Assembly: GCF_900115305.1 (NCBI RefSeq)
Contig: NZ_FOVW01000002.1
Location: 248,001 to 312,000 of the forward strand
Reading direction: 5' to 3'
DNA from: Algoriphagus ornithinivorans
Lineage (GTDB): Bacteria > Bacteroidota > Bacteroidia > Cytophagales > Cyclobacteriaceae
DNA length: 64,000 nt
The position numbers and the translations under genes are program-made. The notes below the pieces were generated by a model. That model was not told the DNA's origin. It was given only the letters and a program-made list of their open reading frames with translations, and searched no databases. The number at the start of each line of letters is the position of its first letter. The first letter of the stretch is position 1. Below are positions 8,335 to 17,511 of this stretch, piece after piece.

Positions 8335-9783
8335 ATGATTCATTTTAAGGAAATAGCAAAAATCATGGGAGCCCTCTTGGTGCTCATCTCGATTTTGATG
8401 CTTCCTGCAGCTGGGTGGTCAATTTATTTTGGAGAAGACCCTTGGCCAATTTTGGTTGCAATGTGTATTTCAGCCCTTTTTGGTGCATTTTTCTTTTCTT
8501 CCTTTTCCAAGCAGGATCAAAATATCCGAAAAAGAGAGGGCTATTTGATTGTGGCCCTTTCTTGGGTTTTCATGACGCTGTTTGGAATGTTGCCCTTTAT
8601 TTTAAGCGCCGAAATCACCTCTTTTCACGATGCTCTATTTGAGACCATGTCGGGTCTTACCACAACAGGTGCCAGTATTTTGACAGATATAGAGGCAATG
8701 CCTAAAGGTCTTCTTTTCTGGAGAAGTATGACGCAATGGATTGGTGGTTTGGGAATTATTGTCTTGACGGTTGCAATTTTCCCACTTTTGGGAATTGGTG
8801 GAATTGAACTCTTTGTTGCCGAGTCACCGGGGCCAACTTCTGATAAGGTGCATCCAAGGATTTCAGAAACAGCCAAAAGGTTATGGTATGTCTACGTGGG
8901 ATTGACTTTATTGGCAACCCTTCTTTATTGGGTAGGTGGAATGACTTTTTATGATGCCATCAACCATGCCTTGACGACCTTGGCTACGGGTGGATTCTCT
9001 ACCAAAAATGCCTCAATGGCTTATTATGATTCGGCTTTTATTCAATATGTAGCTATTGTCTTCATGTTTTTGGCCGGAACCAACTTTACCATCATTTATT
9101 TTGGTTTGATGGGGAAATTTAGAAGGGTATTGAAAAGTGATGAGTTTAAAACTTATGCTTTTGCCTTGCTTGGGATATCGGTGATATTATTCTACCCAAT
9201 TTTCGCAAAAGGAGGAGTTGACTATGAATTGGCTTTTAGAAAATCCCTTTTCCAAGTGGTCTCTCTCGTAACTACTACTGGATATGTCACTGACGACTAT
9301 ACCCAATACGGACAGGGAATGAGCTTTATTTTCTTCATGCTTCTGTTTTTGGGGGGCTCAGCAGGATCAACAGCCGGTGGAATCAAGTTCGTACGTCACC
9401 TGACTTTTATTAAAAATTCCTGGCTGGAGTTTAAAAGACTGGTCCATCCAAGGGCGATCGTACCATTGATGATCAATGGTGACCGGGTTACTGGAAGGAT
9501 CATTACCCATATTATGAACTTCCTTTTGATTTACCTTTTGACTTTTGTCATTGGGGCATTGGTACTCTCTCTGATGGGCTATGATTTACCGACTTCTCTA
9601 GGTGCTGTGGCTACCTGTTTGGGTAATGTTGGGCCAGCTATAGGAGAAGTAGGGCCGGAGGACAACTTCGCCTTTTTTAGCGGATCTGCTAAAATATTCC
9701 TTTCCTTTATCATGCTTCTGGGAAGATTGGAATTATTCACCATTCTGATCCTTTTCACTCCATTCTTCTGGAGAGCGAACTAA
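8335..9783 (+). CDS. trkH: Trk potassium uptake channel subunit TrkH
   Basis: A 482-residue polytopic membrane protein with the four imperfect pore loops of the SKT superfamily, each carrying a conserved Gly: MSGLTTTGAS (about 108-117), LATGGFST (about 220), LVTTTGYVTDD (about 315), and CLGNVGPAIG (about 430). It forms the K+-conducting pore of the Trk system, working with TrkA encoded immediately upstream. Its stop overlaps the 3' end of the convergent helicase gene by 4 bp and no terminator separates them, so the two transcripts may overlap. Confidence 0.96.
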   Translation: MIHFKEIAKIMGALLVLISILMLPAAGWSIYFGEDPWPILVAMCISALFGAFFFSSFSKQDQNIRKREGYLIVALSWVFMTLFGMLPFILSAEITSFHDALFETMSGLTTTGASILTDIEAMPKGLLFWRSMTQWIGGLGIIVLTVAIFPLLGIGGIELFVAESPGPTSDKVHPRISETAKRLWYVYVGLTLLATLLYWVGGMTFYDAINHALTTLATGGFSTKNASMAYYDSAFIQYVAIVFMFLAGTNFTIIYFGLMGKFRRVLKSDEFKTYAFALLGISVILFYPIFAKGGVDYELAFRKSLFQVVSLVTTTGYVTDDYTQYGQGMSFIFFMLLFLGGSAGSTAGGIKFVRHLTFIKNSWLEFKRLVHPRAIVPLMINGDRVTGRIITHIMNFLLIYLLTFVIGALVLSLMGYDLPTSLGAVATCLGNVGPAIGEVGPEDNFAFFSGSAKIFLSFIMLLGRLELFTILILFTPFFWRAN

Positions 9784-12239
9784 TCAAAAACAGTAAACTG
9801 GGCCTGTATTTTAGCAATTCTATCTTCCAGACTTTCTGAAGAAATGGTTGTTCGGCTCAATCTATCCACCATGATAGGAAAAGAGAATGGGGTAAATTGA
9901 ACTGGGTGTTTGACCACGATCTTCAATCGATTAATCTTTTTTAAGGCATTAATCAACTTATCCCTATCCATCTGCTGGTTGATGGCTTCTTCATGTGCCT
10001 GCTTCAACAATAGGTTGTCTGGATCATATTGCTCAAAAACCTGAAAAAGTAAGCTGGAATTGGCCTGAATGTGCTTGAATGTCGTGGGCTTTCCCGGATA
10101 TCCCTGAAAAACCAAACCTGCAATACTGGCAATTTCTCTGAATTTTCTCCGGGACATTTCACTTTCATTCACACAATGGAGAATATCCTCTTTGATATTT
10201 TTTAGGCTGAATACATCTTCTTCTAATATTTCTTCAATAGGAATTGGCATATCTGAAAGGAGCTCAAAGCCATAATCATTCATCGCCATATTGAAAGTAA
10301 CTGGATAGCTTGCTGAAACTCTATAGGCAATCAAAGCACTCATCAATTCATGCATCATTCTGCCTTCAAAAGGATAGAAAAAAATGTGATATCCCTGCTT
10401 GCTTTGATGAGACTCTATCAAGAAGGTGCTTTGATCTGGAACAATGGAAAGCTTGCTCTGAAGATCCAAAATTGGTAAAACCTGCTTGACTTCTTCTGAT
10501 TTATGAATGCCATTATTATACTCTGAAAGTATTTGGAGAATTTTATCTGACAGCATGGAAGAAAGTGACATTCTTGCACCCATCCAGCTTACCACGTTAT
10601 TGGTTTTTTTCTCACTCACTTTGACTATGGCGCTCAGGTCTCGAATTTGAAGAAGCTCTAACGATCGACCCGCAAAAAAGAATCTATCCCCAATTTTCAT
10701 TTTTGAAATGAAGTACTCTTCCACTGTGCCCAGGTAGGTTCCATTTTTGAACTTCACTTTCATCATTGCTTCCGAAACAATGGTTCCCATAGAAAGCCTA
10801 TGTTTCATTGCTATTCGTTTGTTTTTGACTTTGTATAGCCCATCCTCATCTTGACTGACTTTGAGAAAATCCTCATAGCTTCCCAGAGAATTTCCTCCCT
10901 TGGTGATGAAATCCATAGCCCAGGCCATTTCCTCTTTGCTTAAATTGGAAAAAGAGTAGGTCCGTTTGACGATAGGATAGATTTTTTCCGGTGCAAATCC
11001 TTCGCCTACTGCCAGTGTGACCAAAAATTGAATGAGGACATCATAGGGTAGGATAGGAGCAAATTGAGACTCTATGGCTTCATTTTCCATGGCATCCCTT
11101 AAAGCTGCTGCTTCAATTAACTCTAGAGAATTGGTAGGGACGAAATAAACTTCAGAGGGAACACCCGGTTGATGTCCAGCTCTACCAGCTCTTTGCATAA
11201 AGCGCGCAACACCTTTAGGACTTCCTATTTGGATGACTTTGTCAACGGGTCTAAAATCTACTCCGAGGTCTAAACTTGAGGTGCAAACCACTAGTTTTAA
11301 TTTTCCTTCGTGCAAAGCTTCTTCTACCCAAGATCGGACAGACATGTCCAAAGAGCCATGATGCATGGCGATCCAGCCTGCCCATTCAGGTTTGGCTTCC
11401 AAAATTTTTTGATACCAAATTTCCGTCTGAGATCGTGTATTGGTAAAAAGCAAGAGGGATTTTCCTGACTCTATGATTGGAATTATTTTGTCCAGCATCC
11501 TAATTCCCAGATGCCCAGACCAAGGATATTTTTCGATTTCATCTGGAAAAACTGATTCTAATCGGATTTCTTTTATTACCTCAGCTTTGACAATATTTAT
11601 GGGAAGGTCTTTTCCTAAAAGCGCTTTGGCAGCTTCCTCCAAATTACCAATGGTAGCAGAAATAGCCCATCTTTTGAAAATGTTCGGGCAGATTGCCTGA
11701 ATGTATTCTAAAGCAAGCTGAACCTGAACCCCTCGCTTATTTCCAACCAACTCATGCCATTCATCAACCACTACAGTTTGCACCGTTTGAAAGAGTTTAT
11801 GATGATCTTTTTGGGCGATTAATATATGCAGTGTTTCAGGAGTTGTGATTAAGACTTCGGGAGGCCTTCTTTTCAATGCAGCTCTGGTTTTGGCATCGGT
11901 ATCTCCATTTCTGACTGCCACTTGCCAAGGCAAACCAATAGCCTCGCAAACCTCTTCCATAGCCTTTTGTATGTCTTTAGCTAAGGCTCTAAGGGGAGTG
12001 ACCCAAATAAGTTGAAGTCCATTGTTTTTGCTGTTCTGCCAATCGTCGGGATGCTGTTGGATAAATTCCAGAATTACCGGAAACCATAAAGCAAAAGTTT
12101 TTCCTGATCCTGTTGGGGCATTTAATAGACCTGATTTTCCATCTAAATAGTCTTTCCAGGCATGAAGCTGAAAAGGAAAGGCTGTCCAACCTTTAGACTT
12201 GAAGTAATTTAAAGCAACCTGAAAACGCTTATCCTCCAT
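9780..12239 (-). CDS. Ligase-associated Lhr-like DEXH-box helicase
   Basis: An 819-residue superfamily-2 helicase with Walker A APTGSGKTFALWFP (about 40), DEXH box VVVDEWHELVGNKRG, SAT motif RWAISATIGNLEEA, and motif VI RFMQRAGRAGHQPG, followed by the winged-helix and Lhr-core regions. It belongs to the shorter Lhr form found beside ATP-dependent DNA ligases and associated with DNA damage response. It overlaps the ligase gene by 11 bp (12229-12239), so the two are translationally coupled. In other genomes this set can include a metallo-beta-lactamase-fold exonuclease and a PdeM-type phosphoesterase; neither is next to it here. Confidence 0.92.
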   Translation of the reverse strand: MEDKRFQVALNYFKSKGWTAFPFQLHAWKDYLDGKSGLLNAPTGSGKTFALWFPVILEFIQQHPDDWQNSKNNGLQLIWVTPLRALAKDIQKAMEEVCEAIGLPWQVAVRNGDTDAKTRAALKRRPPEVLITTPETLHILIAQKDHHKLFQTVQTVVVDEWHELVGNKRGVQVQLALEYIQAICPNIFKRWAISATIGNLEEAAKALLGKDLPINIVKAEVIKEIRLESVFPDEIEKYPWSGHLGIRMLDKIIPIIESGKSLLLFTNTRSQTEIWYQKILEAKPEWAGWIAMHHGSLDMSVRSWVEEALHEGKLKLVVCTSSLDLGVDFRPVDKVIQIGSPKGVARFMQRAGRAGHQPGVPSEVYFVPTNSLELIEAAALRDAMENEAIESQFAPILPYDVLIQFLVTLAVGEGFAPEKIYPIVKRTYSFSNLSKEEMAWAMDFITKGGNSLGSYEDFLKVSQDEDGLYKVKNKRIAMKHRLSMGTIVSEAMMKVKFKNGTYLGTVEEYFISKMKIGDRFFFAGRSLELLQIRDLSAIVKVSEKKTNNVVSWMGARMSLSSMLSDKILQILSEYNNGIHKSEEVKQVLPILDLQSKLSIVPDQSTFLIESHQSKQGYHIFFYPFEGRMMHELMSALIAYRVSASYPVTFNMAMNDYGFELLSDMPIPIEEILEEDVFSLKNIKEDILHCVNESEMSRRKFREIASIAGLVFQGYPGKPTTFKHIQANSSLLFQVFEQYDPDNLLLKQAHEEAINQQMDRDKLINALKKINRLKIVVKHPVQFTPFSFPIMVDRLSRTTISSESLEDRIAKIQAQFTVFD

Positions 12240-13821
12240 ACAGTTTTAAAAGATCTTTCAAGTCTTGAAGTGTATTTGCCTCTTCTTTAGGCTTGTCTTT
12301 TCTCCATCTTAAGATACGGGGAAATCTCAAGGCTATACCGCTTTTGTGTCTTGGGCTTGCCTGAATTCCTTCAAATGCAATTTCAAATACAAGCTCAGCT
12401 TTCACTGTTCTCACAGGTCCAAATCTTTCTCGAGTATTTTTCTTTACAAATTGATCTACTTCCCGCATTTCGGAATCGGTAAGTCCAGAGTATGCTTTTG
12501 CAAAAGGAACTAGATTTTCTCCTTCCCAAACCGCAAAGGTATAATCACTGTATAAGTCTGCCCGCCTTCCGTGTCCCTTTTGGGCATAAATCATGACTCC
12601 ATCAATCGTCAAAGGATCGATTTTCCATTTCCACCAATTCCCCCGTTTTCTACCTGTCTCATAGGGAGAATCTTTATGTTTCAGCATCAGGCCTTCTGCT
12701 AAATTAGCTCTGGAATTTTCTCTGATTTTGGCATATTCATCCCAATTTTCAGCCAGTAGTGGACTGGATATTTCTAATCTTGGATGTTTAGTCTTCCGGA
12801 CGACTTCTTCCAAAATTTGTCTCCTTTTTTTCAAAGGATAGTCTCTGAAATCCTCACCTTCAAACTCCAATAAATCATATGCCAATAGGCTCACAGGGGC
12901 ATCTTTCAGTATTTTTTTACTAATGGATTTTCTTCCAATCCTTGTTTGCAAAATACCAAAGGGTAGGGGCTTTCCTTCATCGAAAGCCAAAATCTCTCCA
13001 TCCAATACCAAACCGTCAGGCAAGGAACTTCCTAAGTCAATCAGCTCAGGGAACTTTTCATTGACAAGTTCTTCTCCTCTGCTCCAGATGAAGGTTTCTT
13101 GGTTTCTTCTTATCAATTGTCCTCTGATTCCATCCCATTTCCATTCAACTTGCCACTCTTCTGTATGCCCTAGCTCTTCTGGTATCTTTTCTAAAGGATG
13201 GGCTAAGAAAAAAGGGTAAGGTTTGCTTAAGTCTTTTTCTGCTTCTGTTTGGTCAAAAAGCTGATCAAAGGTTAAAGTTTCAGGATCCCAATTTCCCATC
13301 AATGCATAAGCAATGTCTGCTTTTTCCCGGTTTAGAAAATTAGCAAGGGCCTGAGTGATTAAATTTTGACTGACACCAATTCTGAATCCTCCTGTGATAA
13401 TTTTATTAAAAACAAAGCGCTCCATTCGGTCCAGTTCGCTCCATGCATTTAGAATGAAATCTTTCTTTTGCTCATCGGATTTTTCCTTTAAAGCTATCAA
13501 CTGATTGATCCAATCACTGAGTTGATAGCTCGACTCGGAAGTGGGTAGAGGTAGCAAGAGAGAAATGGTTTCTGCCAAATCTCCTACTGTGTGATATGAT
13601 TCTTCAAAGAGCCATTCTGGAATTTCTGCCATTTCCATACACCACTCTCGTAATTGTCGGGTATTCACTTGCCTTTTCGGTCTTCTGTGAGTGAATAGGG
13701 CGATTGCCCAGACTTTATCTTTTGAGGAAGATGTTTCAAAAAAATGTTGCAAAGCCTCCAGCTTATCTTTGGTTTTGTTGGTTTGATCCAACTTAGTGAT
13801 TAGCTCTGCAAAGTTTTTCAT
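12229..13821 (-). CDS. ATP-dependent DNA ligase (helicase-associated type)
   Basis: A 530-residue ATP-dependent ligase with an N-terminal DNA-binding domain (1-200), adenylation domain (about 205-410) and OB-fold domain (to 530). The AMP-accepting lysine is K228 in EWKWDGIRGQ (motif I). Other nucleotidyltransferase motifs are visible: ELVNEKFPEL, LVLDGEILAFD (motif III-like), EGLMLKHKDSPYETGR (motif IV) and WWKWKIDPLTIDGVMIYA (motif V). It would join nicked DNA in repair and be separate from the replicative NAD-dependent LigA. It is co-transcribed with the overlapping helicase and divergent from a lipoprotein gene. Confidence 0.94.
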   Translation of the reverse strand: MKNFAELITKLDQTNKTKDKLEALQHFFETSSSKDKVWAIALFTHRRPKRQVNTRQLREWCMEMAEIPEWLFEESYHTVGDLAETISLLLPLPTSESSYQLSDWINQLIALKEKSDEQKKDFILNAWSELDRMERFVFNKIITGGFRIGVSQNLITQALANFLNREKADIAYALMGNWDPETLTFDQLFDQTEAEKDLSKPYPFFLAHPLEKIPEELGHTEEWQVEWKWDGIRGQLIRRNQETFIWSRGEELVNEKFPELIDLGSSLPDGLVLDGEILAFDEGKPLPFGILQTRIGRKSISKKILKDAPVSLLAYDLLEFEGEDFRDYPLKKRRQILEEVVRKTKHPRLEISSPLLAENWDEYAKIRENSRANLAEGLMLKHKDSPYETGRKRGNWWKWKIDPLTIDGVMIYAQKGHGRRADLYSDYTFAVWEGENLVPFAKAYSGLTDSEMREVDQFVKKNTRERFGPVRTVKAELVFEIAFEGIQASPRHKSGIALRFPRILRWRKDKPKEEANTLQDLKDLLKLYGG

Positions 13822-13908
13822 TCAAATGGATAATGAGTAAGAGTATTTAATTTGAAATCTTAACTTAATGGACTTCTTGCCGTTTACCAATTTGAAAACA
13901 AGCTATTC

Positions 13909-14421
13909 ATGAAAAAGTTAATTTTTGCGCTACTTTCCGGGTTAATTTTCATATCCTGCACTGACTCATTGGAATCAAATAAATACACCGGCAAGCAGGT
14001 TGAATATACTTTATTCAAAGCCTCAGATTTTGATTTTTCAGGCACTGCGACCGTCAGGGAATTGATCGGAGGGAATTTGGAGATGAGTATTGATCTGGAA
14101 GGCTCCAGGGGTGATGCCAGTGTGAGTTACCCGGCTCATCTGCATTTTGGGAATATCAATACCCCACAAGCCACAATAGCATTTATGCTCAAGCCGGTAA
14201 ATGCAGCATCCCTAAAATCAGTGACTGTATTGGAGCAAATGACCAATGGAAATCGATTACTGTTCAATGAACTATTAGGATTTGAAGGGCATATCAAAGT
14301 TCATCTAGCTGCCGATGGACCTGATTACAATACGATTTTGGTTGCTGGAAATATTGGAAAAGCTGCGAATGCTTCCAATTTGGATCTGTCTCAAATGGTG
14401 ATCTGCGGGAAGGATTATTAG
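13909..14421 (+). CDS. Hypothetical lipoprotein with CHRD-like motif
   Basis: A 170-residue protein with a lipoprotein signal peptide and lipobox ending at Cys17 (LIFISC). The mature domain is beta-rich and contains YPAHLHFGNI, which resembles the His-containing segment of CHRD or CuZn-superoxide-dismutase-like folds, but the remaining metal ligands cannot be recognised. It would be anchored to the periplasmic or outer membrane. It stands alone between the divergent ligase gene and a shared terminator. Function unknown. Confidence 0.7.
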   Translation: MKKLIFALLSGLIFISCTDSLESNKYTGKQVEYTLFKASDFDFSGTATVRELIGGNLEMSIDLEGSRGDASVSYPAHLHFGNINTPQATIAFMLKPVNAASLKSVTVLEQMTNGNRLLFNELLGFEGHIKVHLAADGPDYNTILVAGNIGKAANASNLDLSQMVICGKDY

Positions 14422-14430
14422 AATAAAAAA

Positions 14431-14464
14431 AGGCCTGATTTTTCATCAGGCCTAAATTTTTTTT
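14431..14464. terminator. Bidirectional terminator between convergent lipoprotein genes
   Basis: A perfect 9-bp stem, AGGCCTGAT with ATCAGGCCT, and a 5-nt loop, with an A run on the left (14424-14431) and a T run on the right (14457-14464). It can serve both the plus-strand gene at 13909 and the minus-strand gene ending at 14463. Confidence 0.92.
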
Positions 14465-15065
14465 AATTTAATACTAGTGGGAAAGTGATGTCTAAATCGG
14501 TTTCTCCACCTGCCATCACAAAATTTTCAAAGTTTGGATTGTTAGCTCCTGGATAGTTTTTATCCAAATCGTGTCTCAAGACAATTCTCATTTGAGCATT
14601 GTTGAAACCTGGAGAAGATGCTACTGTAACGATACCTCTTACACCGATTAGTTCTCCGCTCTCATCATCATAGACATAAGTAAGTGGTGCGGAAGATCCC
14701 ACGAAAGCTGATCCCAAGAAATAAAACTGATGCTCATCAGCTTCCTCTAAAATCTCTTCTGTAATATCCTCGTTTTCGATAGCATTGAATACTTCAATGT
14801 CTAAACGGTAGGTTTTACCTTTCATAAGGCTTACAGTCTGCACTACAGGAGAAGCTCCTACTTCAATTCCTTCTGGGTCAGAAGCCTTGAAACTGATTGG
14901 TGTACCAACAGGATTACCCGAAGCATCAAGCTCTGTAAAGTTTAAAGTTACATCAGTGATCACTTCACCGTCATTCTCTACAACCGGCTCTTCTGGTTCA
15001 CAGGCTGTGAATACGAATAAACTTACGATCAATGCGTAAAAAGGAAGTTTTTGGATAGTTTTCAT
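14463..15065 (-). CDS. Acidic lipoprotein partner of the adjacent TonB-dependent receptor
   Basis: A 200-residue lipoprotein (lipobox ending at Cys22, FVFTAC) with an acidic linker after the cysteine (EPEEPVVEND) and a predicted beta-sandwich domain. It follows the TonB-dependent receptor by only 14 bp on the same strand, an arrangement typical of Bacteroidetes receptor/surface-lipoprotein pairs. It also contains an acidic stretch (ENEDITEEILEEADEHQFYF) that could bind metal. No family with a known function is recognised; a role in presenting a substrate to the receptor is an inference from context. Confidence 0.75.
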   Translation of the reverse strand: MKTIQKLPFYALIVSLFVFTACEPEEPVVENDGEVITDVTLNFTELDASGNPVGTPISFKASDPEGIEVGASPVVQTVSLMKGKTYRLDIEVFNAIENEDITEEILEEADEHQFYFLGSAFVGSSAPLTYVYDDESGELIGVRGIVTVASSPGFNNAQMRIVLRHDLDKNYPGANNPNFENFVMAGGETDLDITFPLVLN

Positions 15066-15079
15066 TGTGTTTATATTAA

Positions 15080-17386
15080 TTAAAATTGGTAATTGATTTT
15101 CAAAAGGATGTTTCTTCCGATATCATCAGTGAAGTATCGAAATCTGTTCATGTACTCTTTATAGCTGTTATTGAAGATATTTTGAACCTGTAGCCCAAGA
15201 TTCAATTTGTTTTGTCCAATTGGCAATTGTGTTAAATACCCAAAGTTGAATAAAGCATAAGCATCAGGAGCAGGAGCCAAATCAAAATCAGGCTCTCGGC
15301 TTTGTCTCGCAACCAACTGATTACTGATAGTAAATTTGTGGGTCTTTTTTTCCTGACCTAGCTTATATGAAAGTCCCCAATCCATTCTGTCCGAAGGAAT
15401 AAATGGAAAGAAATTGTCTTCGTCTGTATTTTTTGCTCTGATGATGGATCCTTTGACGTAAGCATTGAAATTGGAGGTGAATTCATAGCTCCCAGAAAAA
15501 TCAAATCCATAAAACAGCGCATTTGCCTGCAGGTACTCATAAACATTGAAAGTACCTCTCAAACTCACAAAAGTATCTCCTGTGGGATTGAGGTAAATGT
15601 AATTTGAAATCCTGTTAGCGTAGGCGGTCAATTCAAAGGTTGATTTATTGGAAGTAAACTCAAGTGAGTTTACCCATTTAAGGGATTTTTCTGAGTTTAA
15701 ATCTTGATCACCTATTTCCACCGCAGCTGCCCCATGGTGCAACCCTTGGGAAAATAACTCGTTGATATTCGGTGGTCTCCAAGCAGAGCCCAAATTGGTA
15801 GAAAAAGTAAGGCTTGGGGACAATTGGTAATAAGCACCTAGAAAAGCTGTGAAATTGCTGTAGTTCAAGTCCACTTCCTCCAGCTCATTATTGACGAATC
15901 TTGCTGTAGAGACGTCTCTAAAATCAAACCTAATTCCGCCTTCAATTTCCAAAGGTCCTTTGGAATATTTTTCAATTCCATAGAAACCCATATTAAGCAT
16001 TTGATAATTCGGAATTAGGGGAGTCACTCCAGTTCCTGGAATGTTGCTATTTGCCTGTTGAATAATATTCAATCCCCAAGTACCGCTAAACTCATTTGGG
16101 TGGGTATGGTCTACGAATAAGTCAAGAGTATTGGTGAATAGCTCCAAATCCAAACTGGCTCGTTCATTTAAATCTCCTCTTCTTCTATCAAACTCCTGTC
16201 TTTGGTTGAGCTGAAAACCATATTGAAGATTTGCTTTCCAGTTGGAGTTGATATGATAATGAGACTTGATTTTACCTAAATGATGGGCAACTTTTTGCTT
16301 TGGATTTAGAATATCATAGGTGAAACCCACATTAGAAAAAGGCCTTCCATTGGCAATAATTTCCTGTAAATCAGTCAAATTTCCTGTATGGGAATCTCTC
16401 AAAATCCCCAATTCGGTATTGAAAAAACTATAATAAATCTCTGCTCCTAATTTTGGACTCGTATATCCAAGTGCACCAGAAAAGTTGATTTCATTCAGCC
16501 CGGTATTTGCCTGATAGTAATCCGGACTTTGAATATTACCTGCCCTTTTTACTGATCCCTGAACTCTGTAGCCCAGGCCTTTGATGCTTTTGAATCCATC
16601 TTGGTGAGTAACAGAAACATTCCCCATTCTACCATTACTTGCGCCTAAAACATATAGATCTGTCTTGCTTTCACTTTTGGTAGGGATTTCAGCAGGGCTA
16701 ACTAGAATCACTCCACCCATAGCCTCCGGCCCAAAGCGAACTGTCTCAGCACCTTTTATTACTGTAATTTCATCTGCCAAAAAAGGATCAATCTCAGGCG
16801 CATGCTCAGCTCCCCATTGTTGTCCTTCAAGTCGGATTCCATTATTCAGAATCATGATTCTATTAGAGTGCAGACCATGAATCACTGGCTTTGCTATGCT
16901 ATTTCCTGTGGAAAAAGTAGTAACACCAGCAACTCTTTTGAGGCTTTCTCCTAAGTTTTCTCCTCTGGACTCTAATAATTGCTCACCATATAGAGCAGTA
17001 ACCGCTGTAGTAGTTTGAACGGCATCTCTGTGTCCATGAATTTCAACCCCAGATAGAGCGAAGGACTCCTCTTCCATTCGAAATGTTTTATTGAATGAAT
17101 TGGAAGCCAAGTCTATTTTTTCCTGAATTTCCTTATGCCCTAAAAACTGGATTTTCAAATTGTATGTACCCTGACAAAGATTTCTTATGAGAAAGTTGCC
17201 ATCAAGATCAGTCACCATACCTTGCTTGGTTTCTTCCAGCCACACGTAAGCTCCCGGGATGGGTTGGTTGTTTTCTAAATGAATCACCTTACCCCGGATA
17301 GACAAGTTGCAGTTCTGAGCTTTAGAAGGGAAAGCCAGAATTAGGGTTGTCAGAATTACAGTAATGTAGGGTATCAGTTTCTTCAC
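15080..17386 (-). CDS. TonB-dependent outer-membrane receptor
   Basis: A 768-residue receptor with a signal peptide (1-23, ending KAQ), an N-terminal carboxypeptidase-like regulatory domain (about 28-110; IRGKVIHLENNQPIPGAYVW, then TDLDGNFLI), a plug (about 115-230; VAGVTTFSTGNSIAKPVIHG, then VIKGAETVRFGPEAMGGVIL), and a 22-strand-type barrel ending in NILLKINYQF with a C-terminal aromatic. It uses TonB energy to import a ligand across the outer membrane. The His-rich plug segments (HGHRDA, HGLHSNRI, GAEHAPEIDP) resemble ZnuD-like metal receptors, but the substrate is unproven. The start is GTG at 17386. A TAnnTTTG-like box (17391-17398) lies almost against it, so the 5' leader may be very short. 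Confidence 0.9.
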   Translation of the reverse strand: MKKLIPYITVILTTLILAFPSKAQNCNLSIRGKVIHLENNQPIPGAYVWLEETKQGMVTDLDGNFLIRNLCQGTYNLKIQFLGHKEIQEKIDLASNSFNKTFRMEEESFALSGVEIHGHRDAVQTTTAVTALYGEQLLESRGENLGESLKRVAGVTTFSTGNSIAKPVIHGLHSNRIMILNNGIRLEGQQWGAEHAPEIDPFLADEITVIKGAETVRFGPEAMGGVILVSPAEIPTKSESKTDLYVLGASNGRMGNVSVTHQDGFKSIKGLGYRVQGSVKRAGNIQSPDYYQANTGLNEINFSGALGYTSPKLGAEIYYSFFNTELGILRDSHTGNLTDLQEIIANGRPFSNVGFTYDILNPKQKVAHHLGKIKSHYHINSNWKANLQYGFQLNQRQEFDRRRGDLNERASLDLELFTNTLDLFVDHTHPNEFSGTWGLNIIQQANSNIPGTGVTPLIPNYQMLNMGFYGIEKYSKGPLEIEGGIRFDFRDVSTARFVNNELEEVDLNYSNFTAFLGAYYQLSPSLTFSTNLGSAWRPPNINELFSQGLHHGAAAVEIGDQDLNSEKSLKWVNSLEFTSNKSTFELTAYANRISNYIYLNPTGDTFVSLRGTFNVYEYLQANALFYGFDFSGSYEFTSNFNAYVKGSIIRAKNTDEDNFFPFIPSDRMDWGLSYKLGQEKKTHKFTISNQLVARQSREPDFDLAPAPDAYALFNFGYLTQLPIGQNKLNLGLQVQNIFNNSYKEYMNRFRYFTDDIGRNILLKINYQF

Positions 17387-17441
17387 GCCACAAAAATAAA
17401 GTGCTTTGTAGCTTTATACCAGAAAAAGTGAAACAAAGTTG

Positions 17442-17469
17442 CAAAAAGGGATAAGTGGTTTTTATCCCT
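17442..17469 (-). terminator. Rho-independent terminator of the sugar porter-kinase operon
   Basis: A perfect 8-bp stem, AGGGATAA with TTATCCCT, with a 7-nt loop. On the minus strand it is followed by TTTTT. It separates the kinase gene (stop at 17512) from the TonB receptor gene. Confidence 0.85.
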
Positions 17470-17511
17470 GAGGAAGAAAAATGCTCAATTATTTCAAAAA
17501 ACTGCCAAATT

